Shown here piece after piece: positions 36,956-46,424 of a stretch of DNA of 64,000 nt. The translations under genes and the position numbers were made by a program. Under the pieces are notes generated by a model. It was not told where the DNA came from. It searched no databases and saw nothing but the letters and a program-made list of their open reading frames with translations. Numbering within the stretch: the first letter of the stretch is position 1; each line of letters opens with the position of its first letter. Source of the DNA: CALHVR01 sp963528625 (GTDB lineage Bacteria; Fusobacteriota; Fusobacteriia; Fusobacteriales; Leptotrichiaceae); NCBI GenBank assembly GCA_963528625.1, contig CAURVQ010000001.1, forward strand, positions 36,404 through 100,403. The letters run 5' to 3'.

Positions 36956-38500
36956 ATGGAAAAATATAAAATGAATTGGAAAAAATTACTATCAGAAAAT
37001 AGTCAAAGAGAGAGAACAAGTAAATTGATATTGGAAAATAAGAAAATATTTACAGATGATAAAAAATATGTGTTTAAAGATTTAAGAAATGAATTTGAAA
37101 AAGATTATCATAGGGTTTTGAGTAGTCCTTCATTTCGTAGGCTTCAAGATAAAACACAAGTATTTCCATTAGAAAAAAATGATTTTGTTAGGACAAGACT
37201 TACACATTCAATAGAAGTTTCGTCATTCGCAAAATCATTAGGGCAATCAATTGCAGATGAGATACTAAAAAAAAGAATGAATAAAAATTTTGGGAATAAA
37301 GATGTTGTAGCTATAACGAATATACTTGCAACAGCAGGACTTTTACATGATATTGGAAATCCTCCGTTTGGACATTTTGGAGAAGATACGATAAGAGCTT
37401 GGTTTAAAAATAATTTAGATACATTAATGTTAAAAGATGAAAAAGGAGAAAAGAAAAAATTAAGTGAAATTTTAACGGAACAAATGAAAGAAGATTTTTT
37501 GAATTTTGAAGGGAATGCTCAAGCTATAAGAGTTGTTTCAAAATTACATTTTTTAGTGGATGAGAATGGGATGAATTTAACTTATGCACTACTTAATACT
37601 TTAATAAAATATCCAGTAAATTCATTAAATATAAATACAAAAAGTGGAAATATAAAAGATAAAAAAATGGGGTATAACTTAGCTGAGGAAGATTTGTTTA
37701 AAGCTATTGTTGAAAATACAGGGACTTTTGATAAAAAAACAGGAGAGTGTTATAGACATCCGTTGACTTTTATACTTGAAGCAGCAGATGATATAGCATA
37801 TTGCACGGCAGATATAGAAGATGGAATAAAAAAAGGGTTTATTGATTTTGAAAAATTTTTAGAAACAATAAAAAAAGAAATTCCGGGAGATAAGGAGCTA
37901 TATGAAAAGTTACTTGAAAATAAAAAACATGCAATAAAAAATAAGTACGATAGTCCAAATCTTTATGCTGTTCAAAGATGGATTGTAAGTAAAGTTCAAG
38001 GTAGATTTATAAAAGATGTTGTTGAGAATTTTATGAAAAATTACGATGAAATAATGAATGGAGAATATAAAAACGATTTATTTAGTGGTACAGAGAGTGA
38101 AAAAATATTAAAAGTATTGAAAGAAACTGCTTTGAATGATGTATTTAAGTCAAAAGCAATATCAAAAATGGAAATTACATCAAATAATATGATTAATTTT
38201 TTGCTAGATAACTTTATTCCGTCAGTTCTTTATTATGATACAGATTATAAAGATGATATAAAAGGGATTGAAAAAAGATATTTGAAAATTATTTCAGAAA
38301 CTTATATTCATATTTATAGACATTATGCAGATAAATATGTGGAAAAAATAAATGAAACTAACAAAGATGATAGTGAAAAAGAAAAAGATATTTATAGATA
38401 TAAATTATATTTAAGATTGTTGTTAGTGACAGATTATATTTCTGGGATGACTGATAGTTATATAAAAACATTGTATCAAGAATTGATGGCTATTGATTAA
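36956..38500 (+). CDS. dgt: Deoxyguanosinetriphosphate triphosphohydrolase-like HD protein
   Basis: Hydrolyses dNTPs to deoxynucleosides and triphosphate in characterised relatives. The 514-residue protein has the HD-domain metal ligands: RTRLTHSIEVSSFAKSLG (His), LLHDIGNPPFGHFGE (His-Asp, the dGTPase signature) and a later Asp in AADDIAYCTADIEDG. The N-terminal FRRLQDKTQVFPLEKNDFVRTRL is typical. With two ribonucleotide reductase loci in the window it would balance dNTP pools. GGGGAAAGAGAG precedes the ATG; a second ATG lies five codons on. Confidence 0.9.
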   Translation: MEKYKMNWKKLLSENSQRERTSKLILENKKIFTDDKKYVFKDLRNEFEKDYHRVLSSPSFRRLQDKTQVFPLEKNDFVRTRLTHSIEVSSFAKSLGQSIADEILKKRMNKNFGNKDVVAITNILATAGLLHDIGNPPFGHFGEDTIRAWFKNNLDTLMLKDEKGEKKKLSEILTEQMKEDFLNFEGNAQAIRVVSKLHFLVDENGMNLTYALLNTLIKYPVNSLNINTKSGNIKDKKMGYNLAEEDLFKAIVENTGTFDKKTGECYRHPLTFILEAADDIAYCTADIEDGIKKGFIDFEKFLETIKKEIPGDKELYEKLLENKKHAIKNKYDSPNLYAVQRWIVSKVQGRFIKDVVENFMKNYDEIMNGEYKNDLFSGTESEKILKVLKETALNDVFKSKAISKMEITSNNMINFLLDNFIPSVLYYDTDYKDDIKGIEKRYLKIISETYIHIYRHYADKYVEKINETNKDDSEKEKDIYRYKLYLRLLLVTDYISGMTDSYIKTLYQELMAID

Positions 38501-38527
38501 ATAATTTAAGATAGGAGTGGATAAAGA

Positions 38528-39988
38528 ATGGAAAATTTGAAACAAAAACTTTCGGAAAGATATTGGAAAATAGATGAATACTTTAATGAAAGTTGGGAAA
38601 TTTTAAAAAACTTGATAAAATCAAAATGGGGAATGGCACTTGTATTTTTCTCATTTTTTAAGATATTGGATGAAAAGAATGTTTTTTCTGTAATAATATA
38701 TTTTTTTGCAACTATTGTTACTGTGTTTATGTTAATGTTTTCAATTAAAAGGATTGTAAAAATAATAGAAGGTACGGAGTTAAAAAAAAGAAATATATTA
38801 AAAAAAATACTAATTATTGGAATTATTATAGGATTAATTACAATAATAGGACTTGGAATGTTATTGTTTAATCCATTAGTGTTGATGCTAGAGGATGGAG
38901 TTACTGCAATACCGGTTAATGTGACTGAAACAATACTCTTGCCTATATTATCTAGGACAATAATATTTTATGCTATTTTATTTATAATATATATGTTAAA
39001 TTTTTTATTTTTTCCAAACATATACTTGATCAGAGATGTAAAATTTATAGAAGCGTTAAAATATAGTATACATATTTCAAAAGGAAACAGAATGAGAATA
39101 TTAATTCCAATTATTATATTAACTTTTATTAATTTTATAATAGTATCTGCAGGATATTTTATGGCAGTTATATTAAGTATTGCAGGGATGGTAATTTTAT
39201 ATTATTTATTTTTTGGAATAATGAATATATTAATTACAATAATAGTATTATATACGATTATTTTAAGTGTAATGATATATCTTAATGTTGAATATATGGA
39301 TTTTATAAATGAAAAAGTTAATATTGATGAAGCGATAGAAAAAATAGCAGAAATATGGGATAAAATGGCAGAAGAAGAGAAAAAAGCTAAATTAGAAACA
39401 CCGATTGAAACAGAATTTGTGAAAGTTGAAGCAAATGAAATTCAAGAAATTGAAGCTCCAATTATTGAGGCAGAAAGATTTAGAAAAACTACTGAAGAAG
39501 ATATTGAAAAAGTGATGGAAATATTGGAAAAAGCTAAAAAACAAATAGCAAGATTTGGTATAGATCAATGGCAAGATGGCTATCCATCTGAAGAAGATAT
39601 AAGAAAAGATATAAAAGAGGGAATTTCATATGTATTAGTTGATGAAGGTGAAATTGTGGGAACGACGGCATTTTCGTTTGAAGAAGAGGAAGCGTACAAA
39701 AATTTAGTTGCTGGACAATGGCTAACAAATAATGAAAAATATGGAGTAATACATAGAATAGCTGTAGATGGAGAAAAAGGTAAAAAAGGGTATGCAAAAG
39801 AATTGTTGCAAAATATGGAAGAAATTGCAAAAAGCCAAAATGTATTTTCTATTAGAACAGATACACATAAAGGAAATAATGGAATGAAAGCATATTTATA
39901 TAAAAATGGATTTACATATTGTGGAATTTGTAAATATTATAAAAATGAAAGTTCATTTGATAGAATGGTATTTGAGAAAAAATTATAA
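38528..39988 (+). CDS. Multi-pass membrane domain fused to a GNAT acetyltransferase
   Basis: A 486-residue fusion. Residues about 30-265 hold six to seven membrane helices of a type seen in DUF-like membrane proteins with no known activity. A charged, Glu-rich coiled linker (about 266-318, IEKIAEIWDKMAEEEKKAKLE) leads to a complete GNAT domain (about 320-486) with VLVDEGEIVGTTAF, VIHRIAVDGEKGKKGYAKELL (acetyl-CoA pyrophosphate loop) and the C-terminal YLYKNGFTYCGICKYY. No frame break is seen across the junction. It lies 27 nt after dgt. Substrate unknown. Confidence 0.85.
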   Translation: MENLKQKLSERYWKIDEYFNESWEILKNLIKSKWGMALVFFSFFKILDEKNVFSVIIYFFATIVTVFMLMFSIKRIVKIIEGTELKKRNILKKILIIGIIIGLITIIGLGMLLFNPLVLMLEDGVTAIPVNVTETILLPILSRTIIFYAILFIIYMLNFLFFPNIYLIRDVKFIEALKYSIHISKGNRMRILIPIIILTFINFIIVSAGYFMAVILSIAGMVILYYLFFGIMNILITIIVLYTIILSVMIYLNVEYMDFINEKVNIDEAIEKIAEIWDKMAEEEKKAKLETPIETEFVKVEANEIQEIEAPIIEAERFRKTTEEDIEKVMEILEKAKKQIARFGIDQWQDGYPSEEDIRKDIKEGISYVLVDEGEIVGTTAFSFEEEEAYKNLVAGQWLTNNEKYGVIHRIAVDGEKGKKGYAKELLQNMEEIAKSQNVFSIRTDTHKGNNGMKAYLYKNGFTYCGICKYYKNESSFDRMVFEKKL

Positions 39989-40024
39989 AATATTTAAAAA
40001 TATATAATAAAAGGAGTTTGAAAA

Positions 40025-41158
40025 ATGAAATTTGAAACAAAAGCGATACACGGGAAAGAAAAAGATAAAAAAGAAAAATTATGGGGAAGTACAATAAATA
40101 TGGCATCAACATTTCCGGTGGCAGAATTTGGAAAAACTCAAGAATTTGAATATTCAAGAGTTTCAGCTCCAACAAGAAATGATTTGGAAACGGTAATTGC
40201 AGAATTGGAAAATGGTAAATATGGATTTGCGTTTTCATCAGGAATGGCAACTTCTACATCTATATTTTCAATGTTTAAAGCAGGAGATCATATAATTTCA
40301 GGACTTGATGTATATGGAGGGACATATAGAATTTTACACGATGTTTATTCAAAATTTGGAATAGAAACAACATTTGTAGATACGACAGATTTAGATAATA
40401 TAAGAAAAGCTATAAAAAATAATACAAAAGTAATTTTAATAGAAACACCATCAAATCCTCTATTAGATGTGACGGACATAAGAGAAGTTGTGAAAATAGC
40501 AAAAGAGAATAATTTAATTACGATAGCAGATAATACTTTTATGACACCATATTTGCAAAAACCGTTAGATTTAGGAATTGATATTGTATTTCATAGTGCT
40601 ACAAAATTTTTAGCAGGACATCACGATATTTTAGCAGGGGTTGCAGTAACAAATGATGAGAAATTAGCAGAAGCACTAAAATATTCGCAAATAGCTGCAG
40701 GAGCGATACTTTCTCCATTTGATAGTTGGCTTTTAACTAGAAGTATTAAAACTTTAAAAATTAGAGTGGAAGAAGCACAAAAAAATACAGAAAAAATAGT
40801 TGAATTTTTTGAAAATCACGAAGCAGTTGAAACGGTACTTTATCCAACGGCTAAAAATAATAAAGGGAGAGAAAGACAGTTAAGTCAAGCAATAGGTGGT
40901 GGAGCAGTATTTTCGTTTAGATTAAAAGATGAAACAAAAGTAAAAACTTTTTTTGAGAGTCTAAAAATAGCAACATTTGCAGCTAGTTTAGGTGGAGTAG
41001 AAACATTAGTAACTCATCCAAGTACAATTACACATGCTGAGATGCCAGAAGAAGAGAAAAATGAAAGAGGATTTACACAATCTTTAATAAGAATAGCGGT
41101 AGGAATTGAAAATGTGGAAGATTTAATTGAAGATTTTAGACAGGCATTGGAAAAATAA
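40025..41158 (+). CDS. Cys/Met metabolism PLP enzyme (cystathionine gamma-synthase/lyase family)
   Basis: A 377-residue fold-type I enzyme of the MetB/MetC/methionine gamma-lyase family. The PLP lysine is Lys194 in SATKFLAGHHDILAG; other landmarks are YSRVSAPTRNDLE, the phosphate-binding SSGMAT, ETPSNPLLDVTDI and SLGGVETLVTHP. Sequence alone does not separate cystathionine gamma-synthase, beta-lyase and methionine gamma-lyase activities. With metH in the window, a role in methionine synthesis is plausible. A GGAG ribosome binding site precedes it, 36 nt after the GNAT fusion. Confidence 0.88.
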   Translation: MKFETKAIHGKEKDKKEKLWGSTINMASTFPVAEFGKTQEFEYSRVSAPTRNDLETVIAELENGKYGFAFSSGMATSTSIFSMFKAGDHIISGLDVYGGTYRILHDVYSKFGIETTFVDTTDLDNIRKAIKNNTKVILIETPSNPLLDVTDIREVVKIAKENNLITIADNTFMTPYLQKPLDLGIDIVFHSATKFLAGHHDILAGVAVTNDEKLAEALKYSQIAAGAILSPFDSWLLTRSIKTLKIRVEEAQKNTEKIVEFFENHEAVETVLYPTAKNNKGRERQLSQAIGGGAVFSFRLKDETKVKTFFESLKIATFAASLGGVETLVTHPSTITHAEMPEEEKNERGFTQSLIRIAVGIENVEDLIEDFRQALEK

Positions 41159-41223
41159 ATTGAAAAGATAGTTAAGAAAAATAAAGATAAGTTTTGTAGA
41201 TAGATACTATAAAAAAAAGTTAT

Positions 41224-41252
41224 TTGAAAATATAAATTTTTTTTGTTATAAT
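41224..41252 (+). promoter_or_regulatory. Extended -10 promoter of asnA
   Basis: TTGAAA at 41224-41229, 17-bp spacer, TATAAT at 41247-41252 with TG at 41244-41245. Confidence 0.75.
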
Positions 41253-41288
41253 GAAAGAATAGAAAGAAATTTGAAAGGAGAGGATAAT

Positions 41289-42299
41289 ATGTCTAAAGTA
41301 ATAATACCTGAAACTTACGATGCTAAGTATGGCATTATGGATACAGAAATATTAATCAAAGTGACAAAAGATTTTTTTGAAAGAGAGTTAGCTGAAGCAT
41401 TAAATTTAACTAGAATTTCAGCTCCATTATTTGTAAATAAAACTTCAGGATTAAATGATAATTTGAACGGAGTTGAAAGACCTGTAGCTTTTGATATGAA
41501 AGAAATAGAGGGAAGTCATATTGAAATAGTTCATTCACTTGCAAAATGGAAAAGAATGGCTTTAAAAAGATATGGAGTAGAGTCTGGAGCAGGAATATAT
41601 ACAGATATGAATGCGATAAGAAGAGATGAAGATTTAGATAATACTCATTCAATTTATGTGGATCAATGGGATTGGGAAAAAGTTATAACAAAAGAAGATA
41701 GAAATTTTGAATTTCTAAAAGAAACTGTGGAAAAAATTTATTCAGTATTTGTGAAAACTCAAAAAATGTTAGTACAAAAATTTGATAAATTGGAAGAGTT
41801 TTTACCTGAAAAAGTAACATTTATTACATCTCAAGAACTTGAAAATAAATATCCGGATTTAACACCTGAAGAGAGAGAAAATGTATTTGCAAAAGAAAAT
41901 GGAGCAATATTTATAATGCAAATAGGAAAAGCTTTAGCTTCAGGACAAAGACATGATGGGCGTGCACCTGATTATGATGATTGGGAATTAAATGGAGATT
42001 TAATTATGTGGAATCCGGTTTTAAATAACTCGTTAGAATTGTCATCAATGGGAATAAGAGTGGATAAAAGTTCACTTGAAAAACAATTAGCTGAATTAGG
42101 ATTAGAGGAAAGAAGAGAATTACCATTTCATAAAGCATTGTTAAATGGAGAATTACCGCTTACAATAGGTGGAGGAATTGGGCAATCAAGAATTTGTATG
42201 TTTTTATTACAAAAAGCCCACGTTGGAGAAGTACAAGCATCTATTTGGGATGATGAAACTCAAAGAATTTGTGCTGAAAATGGAATTAATTTATTGTAA
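41289..42299 (+). CDS. asnA: Ammonia-dependent aspartate-ammonia ligase
   Basis: Makes asparagine from aspartate and free ammonia using ATP. The 336-residue protein matches AsnA, a class II tRNA-synthetase-like fold: LNGVERPVAFDM, VVHSLAKWKR-type segment (IVHSLAKWKRMAL), IYTDMNAIRRDED, SIYVDQWDWEKVI and GGGIGQSRICMFLLQKAHVGEVQ (motif 3). The frame opens at a TTG at 41271, but AAAGGAG at 41274-41280 serves the ATG at 41289. It has its own promoter and terminator. Confidence 0.96.
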   Translation: MSKVIIPETYDAKYGIMDTEILIKVTKDFFERELAEALNLTRISAPLFVNKTSGLNDNLNGVERPVAFDMKEIEGSHIEIVHSLAKWKRMALKRYGVESGAGIYTDMNAIRRDEDLDNTHSIYVDQWDWEKVITKEDRNFEFLKETVEKIYSVFVKTQKMLVQKFDKLEEFLPEKVTFITSQELENKYPDLTPEERENVFAKENGAIFIMQIGKALASGQRHDGRAPDYDDWELNGDLIMWNPVLNNSLELSSMGIRVDKSSLEKQLAELGLEERRELPFHKALLNGELPLTIGGGIGQSRICMFLLQKAHVGEVQASIWDDETQRICAENGINLL

Positions 42300-42308
42300 A
42301 AAAATTTG

Positions 42309-42343
42309 AAAATGTACTCAAAAAAATTAGAGTACATTTTTTT
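42309..42343 (+). terminator. Intrinsic terminator after asnA
   Basis: ATGTACTC at 42312-42319 and GAGTACAT at 42330-42337 pair perfectly over a 10-nt loop; seven T residues follow. Confidence 0.88.
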
Positions 42344-42439
42344 ATACAAGATAAAAAGTTTAAGAATATTATAATTCTTGTAATATAGAATTATTTGTAA
42401 ATGTATTTGATAAAATTATTTAAATATTTTGTAGTTAAG

Positions 42440-42468
42440 ATGAATTTTTATAGAAAATATGCTATAAT
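42440..42468 (+). promoter_or_regulatory. Extended -10 promoter of the ligase-ACP-acyltransferase gene
   Basis: TATAAT at 42463-42468 with TG at 42460-42461. The -35 (ATGAAT, 17-bp spacing) is weak, as extended -10 promoters allow. Confidence 0.6.
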
Positions 42469-42504
42469 ATAAAAAACAAATGTTATTAATGAAAGGAAGT
42501 CAAA

Positions 42505-44943
42505 ATGTTTTTAGAAAAAACAGACAGGTTAGCTTTAGTTAATTTTAATGACGAGCATATATCTTATAGAGAATTAATAAATAGAATAAAATATTTTTCA
42601 AAAAATATAATTGATTTGAGTGAAAATAAATTTGGATTAATTATAATGGAAAATAGAGTTGAATGGATTTATAGTTTTTTTGGTATTTGGGATAGAAATT
42701 CTGCTGTAATAGCATTAGATGCTTTAAGTCCGGGAATTGTAATGTGTTCAAATGAAACGGAAAAGAATATTTTAGAAGCAATAGAAAATTATAGTAAAAA
42801 GAATGAGATAAAAGTAATAAATGTTGATAAAAATAAAATTGATAAAACAAAATTAGATGAAATAAGAAAAGAAGATGTTATTTTACAAAATCCAGAGGGA
42901 GATGAAACGGCTGCAATGCTTTATACATCAGGAACAACTGGAAGTCCCAAAGGTGTTATGTTATCATTTAATAATTTAGATACTGAGATTGAAGGAATTT
43001 ATGAAAAAGAGATATTTGACCATAGAGATCAAATATTGGCAATATTGCCGTTTCATCATATTTTACCATTAACAGCTACTATTTTATTGATGTTTAGAAA
43101 ACAAACTTCTATAGTTTTAGTAAGTAAAGTTGCAAGTAAAGAAATTTTGGAAGCATTAGCAAAAAATAAAGTAACTGCATTAATAGGAGTTCCAAGATTA
43201 TATAAATTATTTTATGATGCAATTAAGCAACAAATTGATGCAAAATCAATAACTAGAATTATTTATAAAATAATGACAAAGGTAAAATCGCCTAGAATTA
43301 AAAAAATAGTATTTAAGAAAATACACGATAAGTTTGGAGGCCACATAAGATTTATTGTTTCCGGTGGTGCTAAATTAGATACAGAAATTGGAGAATTTTA
43401 TGAAACAATAGGATTTGCATGTCTTGAAGGATATGGTTTAACAGAAACATCACCAGTTTTAGCTGTAAATTCAATAAAAGAAAGAAAAATTGGAACAGTA
43501 GGTAAAAAACTATATAATGTTGAAGTAAAAATTGTGGATGAGGAACTTTGGGTTAGAGGACCTATCGTTATGAAAGGCTATTATAATAAAGACGAAAAAA
43601 CGAAAGAAGTTATTACGGAAGATGGTTGGTTTAAAACAGGGGATTTAGCAAGTATTGACAATGAAGGCTTTATAACAATAAATGGTAGAAAAAATGCAAT
43701 GATTGTATTGTCAAATGGTAAAAATATAGATCCTGAAACATTGGAAAATAAAGTTTTAGCAGAGAGTAATTATTTAATAAAAGAAATAGGAATTTTTGGG
43801 AAAAATGATAAATTAGTTGCAATAATTGTACCTGAAATGGTAGAAATTAGAAAAAGAGGAATTACTAATATAAAGACTTACATTAAAAATATAATTGAAG
43901 ATTATAATTTAAAAGTTCATAATTATGAGAAAATTTTAGACTATAAAATATATGAAGATGAATTGCCTAAAACGAGAGTGGGAAAAGTAAGAAGATTTAT
44001 GCTTCCGGAAGTTTACGATAAAGGAAAAAATGAAAAGAAAAAAGTAGAAGAACCTGATTCTGAAATTTATAAATTATTAAAAGAATATATTATAAAAAAT
44101 AAAGGTGTTGAAGCATTGCCTGAAGAAAATTTAGAATTAGAAATTGGAATGGATTCGCTTGATATTGTTGAATTTTTTGCATATATTGAAAATAGTTTTG
44201 GAGTAGAAATTACAGAAAAAGAATTTACAGAAATAAATAATTTAAAGTTATTAACAAAATATATTGAAGAAAAAGCAACAAAAATAGAAAATACTGAAAT
44301 GGATTGGGCTCAAATAATAAATGATGTTCAGCCAATAGCTGAAAGAAATAATTGGATGACAAAAGTAATTAAAAAAGTGTTTGATATTCCAATAAAAATA
44401 TACTTTAAATTGAAAAAAATAGATAAAGATAAGATTACGACAGAACCACAAATTTTTATATCAAATCATCAAAGTTTTGTTGATGCTTTAGTTCTTGGGA
44501 GTTTATTACCAGAAAAAATAATGTATAATACGATGTTTTTAGCAATTGATTGGTATTTTAAAGGTAAAATATTAAGTAAATTAGTAAAAAATGGAAATGT
44601 TGTGTTGATTGATATAAATCATAACATAAGAAAAAGCGTTGAAGAAATTACAGCTCATATAAAATCTGGAAGAAATGTGTTGATTTTTCCGGAAGGAGCA
44701 AGAAGTAAAGATGGAAAAGTTGCAGAATTTAAAAAAGTATTTGCGATAATTGCTAAAGAATTAGGAGTAGATATTCAATGTTTTGGAATAAAAGGTGCAT
44801 TTGAAGCATATTCAAGATATATGAAATTTCCTAAGCCAAAACATATTGAGGTGGCAGTTCTTGATAAAATAAGACCAGAAGGAAGCTACGAAGATATAGT
44901 AAAAAAAGCTGAAAAAATTATAAAAGAATATGTAGAAAATTAA
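42505..44943 (+). CDS. Three-domain acyl-AMP ligase / acyl carrier / PlsC acyltransferase
   Basis: An 812-residue multidomain lipid enzyme. Residues 1 to about 515 are an AMP-forming acyl ligase with P-loop YTSGTTGSPKG near 139-149, GYGLTETSP and TGDLASID. Residues about 525-590 are an acyl carrier domain with the phosphopantetheine serine at Ser551 (GMDSLDIVEF). Residues about 640-812 are a PlsC-type acyltransferase with NHQSFVD (His655, Asp660; HX4D) and FPEGARSKDG. Inference: a fatty acid is activated, loaded on the built-in carrier and passed to a lysophospholipid, like Aas but with its own carrier. The exact acceptor is unknown. Confidence 0.9.
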   Translation: MFLEKTDRLALVNFNDEHISYRELINRIKYFSKNIIDLSENKFGLIIMENRVEWIYSFFGIWDRNSAVIALDALSPGIVMCSNETEKNILEAIENYSKKNEIKVINVDKNKIDKTKLDEIRKEDVILQNPEGDETAAMLYTSGTTGSPKGVMLSFNNLDTEIEGIYEKEIFDHRDQILAILPFHHILPLTATILLMFRKQTSIVLVSKVASKEILEALAKNKVTALIGVPRLYKLFYDAIKQQIDAKSITRIIYKIMTKVKSPRIKKIVFKKIHDKFGGHIRFIVSGGAKLDTEIGEFYETIGFACLEGYGLTETSPVLAVNSIKERKIGTVGKKLYNVEVKIVDEELWVRGPIVMKGYYNKDEKTKEVITEDGWFKTGDLASIDNEGFITINGRKNAMIVLSNGKNIDPETLENKVLAESNYLIKEIGIFGKNDKLVAIIVPEMVEIRKRGITNIKTYIKNIIEDYNLKVHNYEKILDYKIYEDELPKTRVGKVRRFMLPEVYDKGKNEKKKVEEPDSEIYKLLKEYIIKNKGVEALPEENLELEIGMDSLDIVEFFAYIENSFGVEITEKEFTEINNLKLLTKYIEEKATKIENTEMDWAQIINDVQPIAERNNWMTKVIKKVFDIPIKIYFKLKKIDKDKITTEPQIFISNHQSFVDALVLGSLLPEKIMYNTMFLAIDWYFKGKILSKLVKNGNVVLIDINHNIRKSVEEITAHIKSGRNVLIFPEGARSKDGKVAEFKKVFAIIAKELGVDIQCFGIKGAFEAYSRYMKFPKPKHIEVAVLDKIRPEGSYEDIVKKAEKIIKEYVEN

Positions 44944-44947
44944 GAGA

Positions 44948-44978
44948 AATAAAAGGGGAATTAATTTCCTCTTTTATT
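44948..44978 (+). terminator. Hairpin after the ligase-ACP-acyltransferase gene
   Basis: AATAAAAGGGGAA and TTCCTCTTTTATT form a 13-bp stem with one G-U pair. The T-rich 3' arm supports termination, although no long T-run follows. Confidence 0.6.
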
Positions 44979-45031
44979 GTAATTTAAAATTATAAATTTA
45001 CTTTTTTAGTTTGAAAATTAAAGGAGAAATT

Positions 45032-45331
45032 ATGAATATTTTTAATGTAAAAAACATTGATAAAACTAAAGAGATTGTAGAAATATTGAAAGAAAATGAA
45101 AATGTAAGAATAGAAAAAATAATATCAACTGGTCAAACAACGGATTGGATGAAACAAGAGCAAGAGGAATTTGTAATGCTAATTCAGGGGGAAGCGATAA
45201 TTGAGTATAAAAATAAAAAGCAAGAATTAAGAGCAGGAGATACTGTAATAATAAAAAAGAATGAAAAACATAGAGTAGCATATACGAGTGAAAATTCTTG
45301 TTGTATTTGGCTTTGTGTATTTTATGATTAA
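45032..45331 (+). CDS. Small cupin-domain protein
   Basis: A 99-residue single-domain cupin. The conserved beta-barrel is seen in EEFVMLIQGEAIIEYKNK and the second motif in LRAGDTVIIKKNEKHRVAYT, where His is the expected metal ligand. Function is not assignable; such proteins act as small isomerases, dioxygenases or binding proteins. The frame opens at TTG 45011, but AAAGGAG places the start at ATG 45032. It lies 33 nt upstream of an oxidoreductase gene. Confidence 0.85.
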   Translation: MNIFNVKNIDKTKEIVEILKENENVRIEKIISTGQTTDWMKQEQEEFVMLIQGEAIIEYKNKKQELRAGDTVIIKKNEKHRVAYTSENSCCIWLCVFYD

Positions 45332-45364
45332 ATGATATTTTTTATATAGAAAAGAGAGGAAAGA

Positions 45365-46345
45365 ATGAAAATAGGAATTGTAGGAGCAGGAATGATTGTT
45401 CCTGATTTTTTAAAAGCGATGGAAAAATTAAAAGAAAAAGGGGAAAATATTGAATTTGTTGCAATTAGTGCTACTCAAAATGGTGTAGAAAGGATGAAAA
45501 AATATTCTAAAGAGTATGGGATAAAAAATATTTACACAAATTATGATGAAATGTTAGAAGATGAGATAGATACAGTTTATGTGGCAATACCGAATAATTT
45601 GCATTTTGATTTTGCAAAAAAAGCATTAAATAAAAATAAACATGTAATTTTAGAAAAACCATTTACGACAACTCTTAAAGAAACGAAAGAGCTAATAAAA
45701 ATAGCAGAAGAGAAAAAAGTATTATTATTTGAGGCTATTTCAAATCAATATTTTCCAAACTATTTAAAAACAAAAGAGTTAGTAAGTGAAATTGGAGAGA
45801 TAAAAATAGTACAATTAAATTTTTCACAATATTCAAGTAGATATGATAGATTTAAAAAAGGAGATATTGCACCGGCATTTGATCCTAGAAAATCTGGTGG
45901 AGCTTTAATGGATTTGAATGTTTATAATGTACATTTTGTAGTAGGATTATTTGGTAATCCAAAAGATGTGAAATATATGGCGAATATTGAAAAAGACATT
46001 GATACTTCGGGAGTTTTAATATTGGATTATGATACTTTCAAATGTGTTGCGATTGGAGCAAAAGATTGTAATGCACCGTTATCAATGAATATTCAGGGAG
46101 ATAAAGGTTATATAAATAGTCAAAGTCCGGCAAATATTTATAGTGAATTTATTTTTGTAAAAAATGATGGTAAACAAGAATGTTATAAATTAAATGAAGT
46201 TGAAGAAAGACTCTATTATGAATTACAGGAATTTATGAGATTGTATAAAGAAAAAGACTTTGCAAAAATGAAAGAGTATAACGATAACACTAAAATTGTT
46301 ATGGAAATATTAGAAAAAGCTAGAAAATATGCAGGGTTGTATTAA
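45365..46345 (+). CDS. Gfo/Idh/MocA family NAD(P)-dependent oxidoreductase
   Basis: A 326-residue dehydrogenase. The N-terminal Rossmann fold starts IGIVGAGMIVPDF, followed by VYVAIPNNLHFDFAKKAL and the EKPF motif (VILEKPFTTT) with the catalytic lysine. The C-terminal alpha/beta domain has FDPRKSGGALMDLNVYNVHF with the usual active-site region. Members act on sugars, inositols, or related compounds; the substrate is not predictable. It follows the cupin gene and is likely co-transcribed with it. Confidence 0.9.
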   Translation: MKIGIVGAGMIVPDFLKAMEKLKEKGENIEFVAISATQNGVERMKKYSKEYGIKNIYTNYDEMLEDEIDTVYVAIPNNLHFDFAKKALNKNKHVILEKPFTTTLKETKELIKIAEEKKVLLFEAISNQYFPNYLKTKELVSEIGEIKIVQLNFSQYSSRYDRFKKGDIAPAFDPRKSGGALMDLNVYNVHFVVGLFGNPKDVKYMANIEKDIDTSGVLILDYDTFKCVAIGAKDCNAPLSMNIQGDKGYINSQSPANIYSEFIFVKNDGKQECYKLNEVEERLYYELQEFMRLYKEKDFAKMKEYNDNTKIVMEILEKARKYAGLY

Positions 46346-46368
46346 TGAGGGGAGGTAAAATTACTTAT

Positions 46369-46397
46369 TTGAGAATAACACCAAAATATGATATAAT
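46369..46397 (+). promoter_or_regulatory. Extended -10 promoter of the SPOUT methyltransferase-dhaM-rimM-trmD operon
   Basis: TTGAGA at 46369-46374, 17-bp spacer, TATAAT at 46392-46397 with TG at 46389-46390. It lies 28 nt upstream of the first start codon. Confidence 0.75.
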
Positions 46398-46424
46398 AAA
46401 TCATAAAAAAATTAGGAGAATAAA

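Noticed and set aside
46346..46424. Small open frame after ATGAGGGGAGG upstream of the SPOUT methyltransferase gene
   Set aside because: About 33 codons that run into the next gene out of frame, with no recognisable protein; the region is better explained by the promoter and ribosome binding site.
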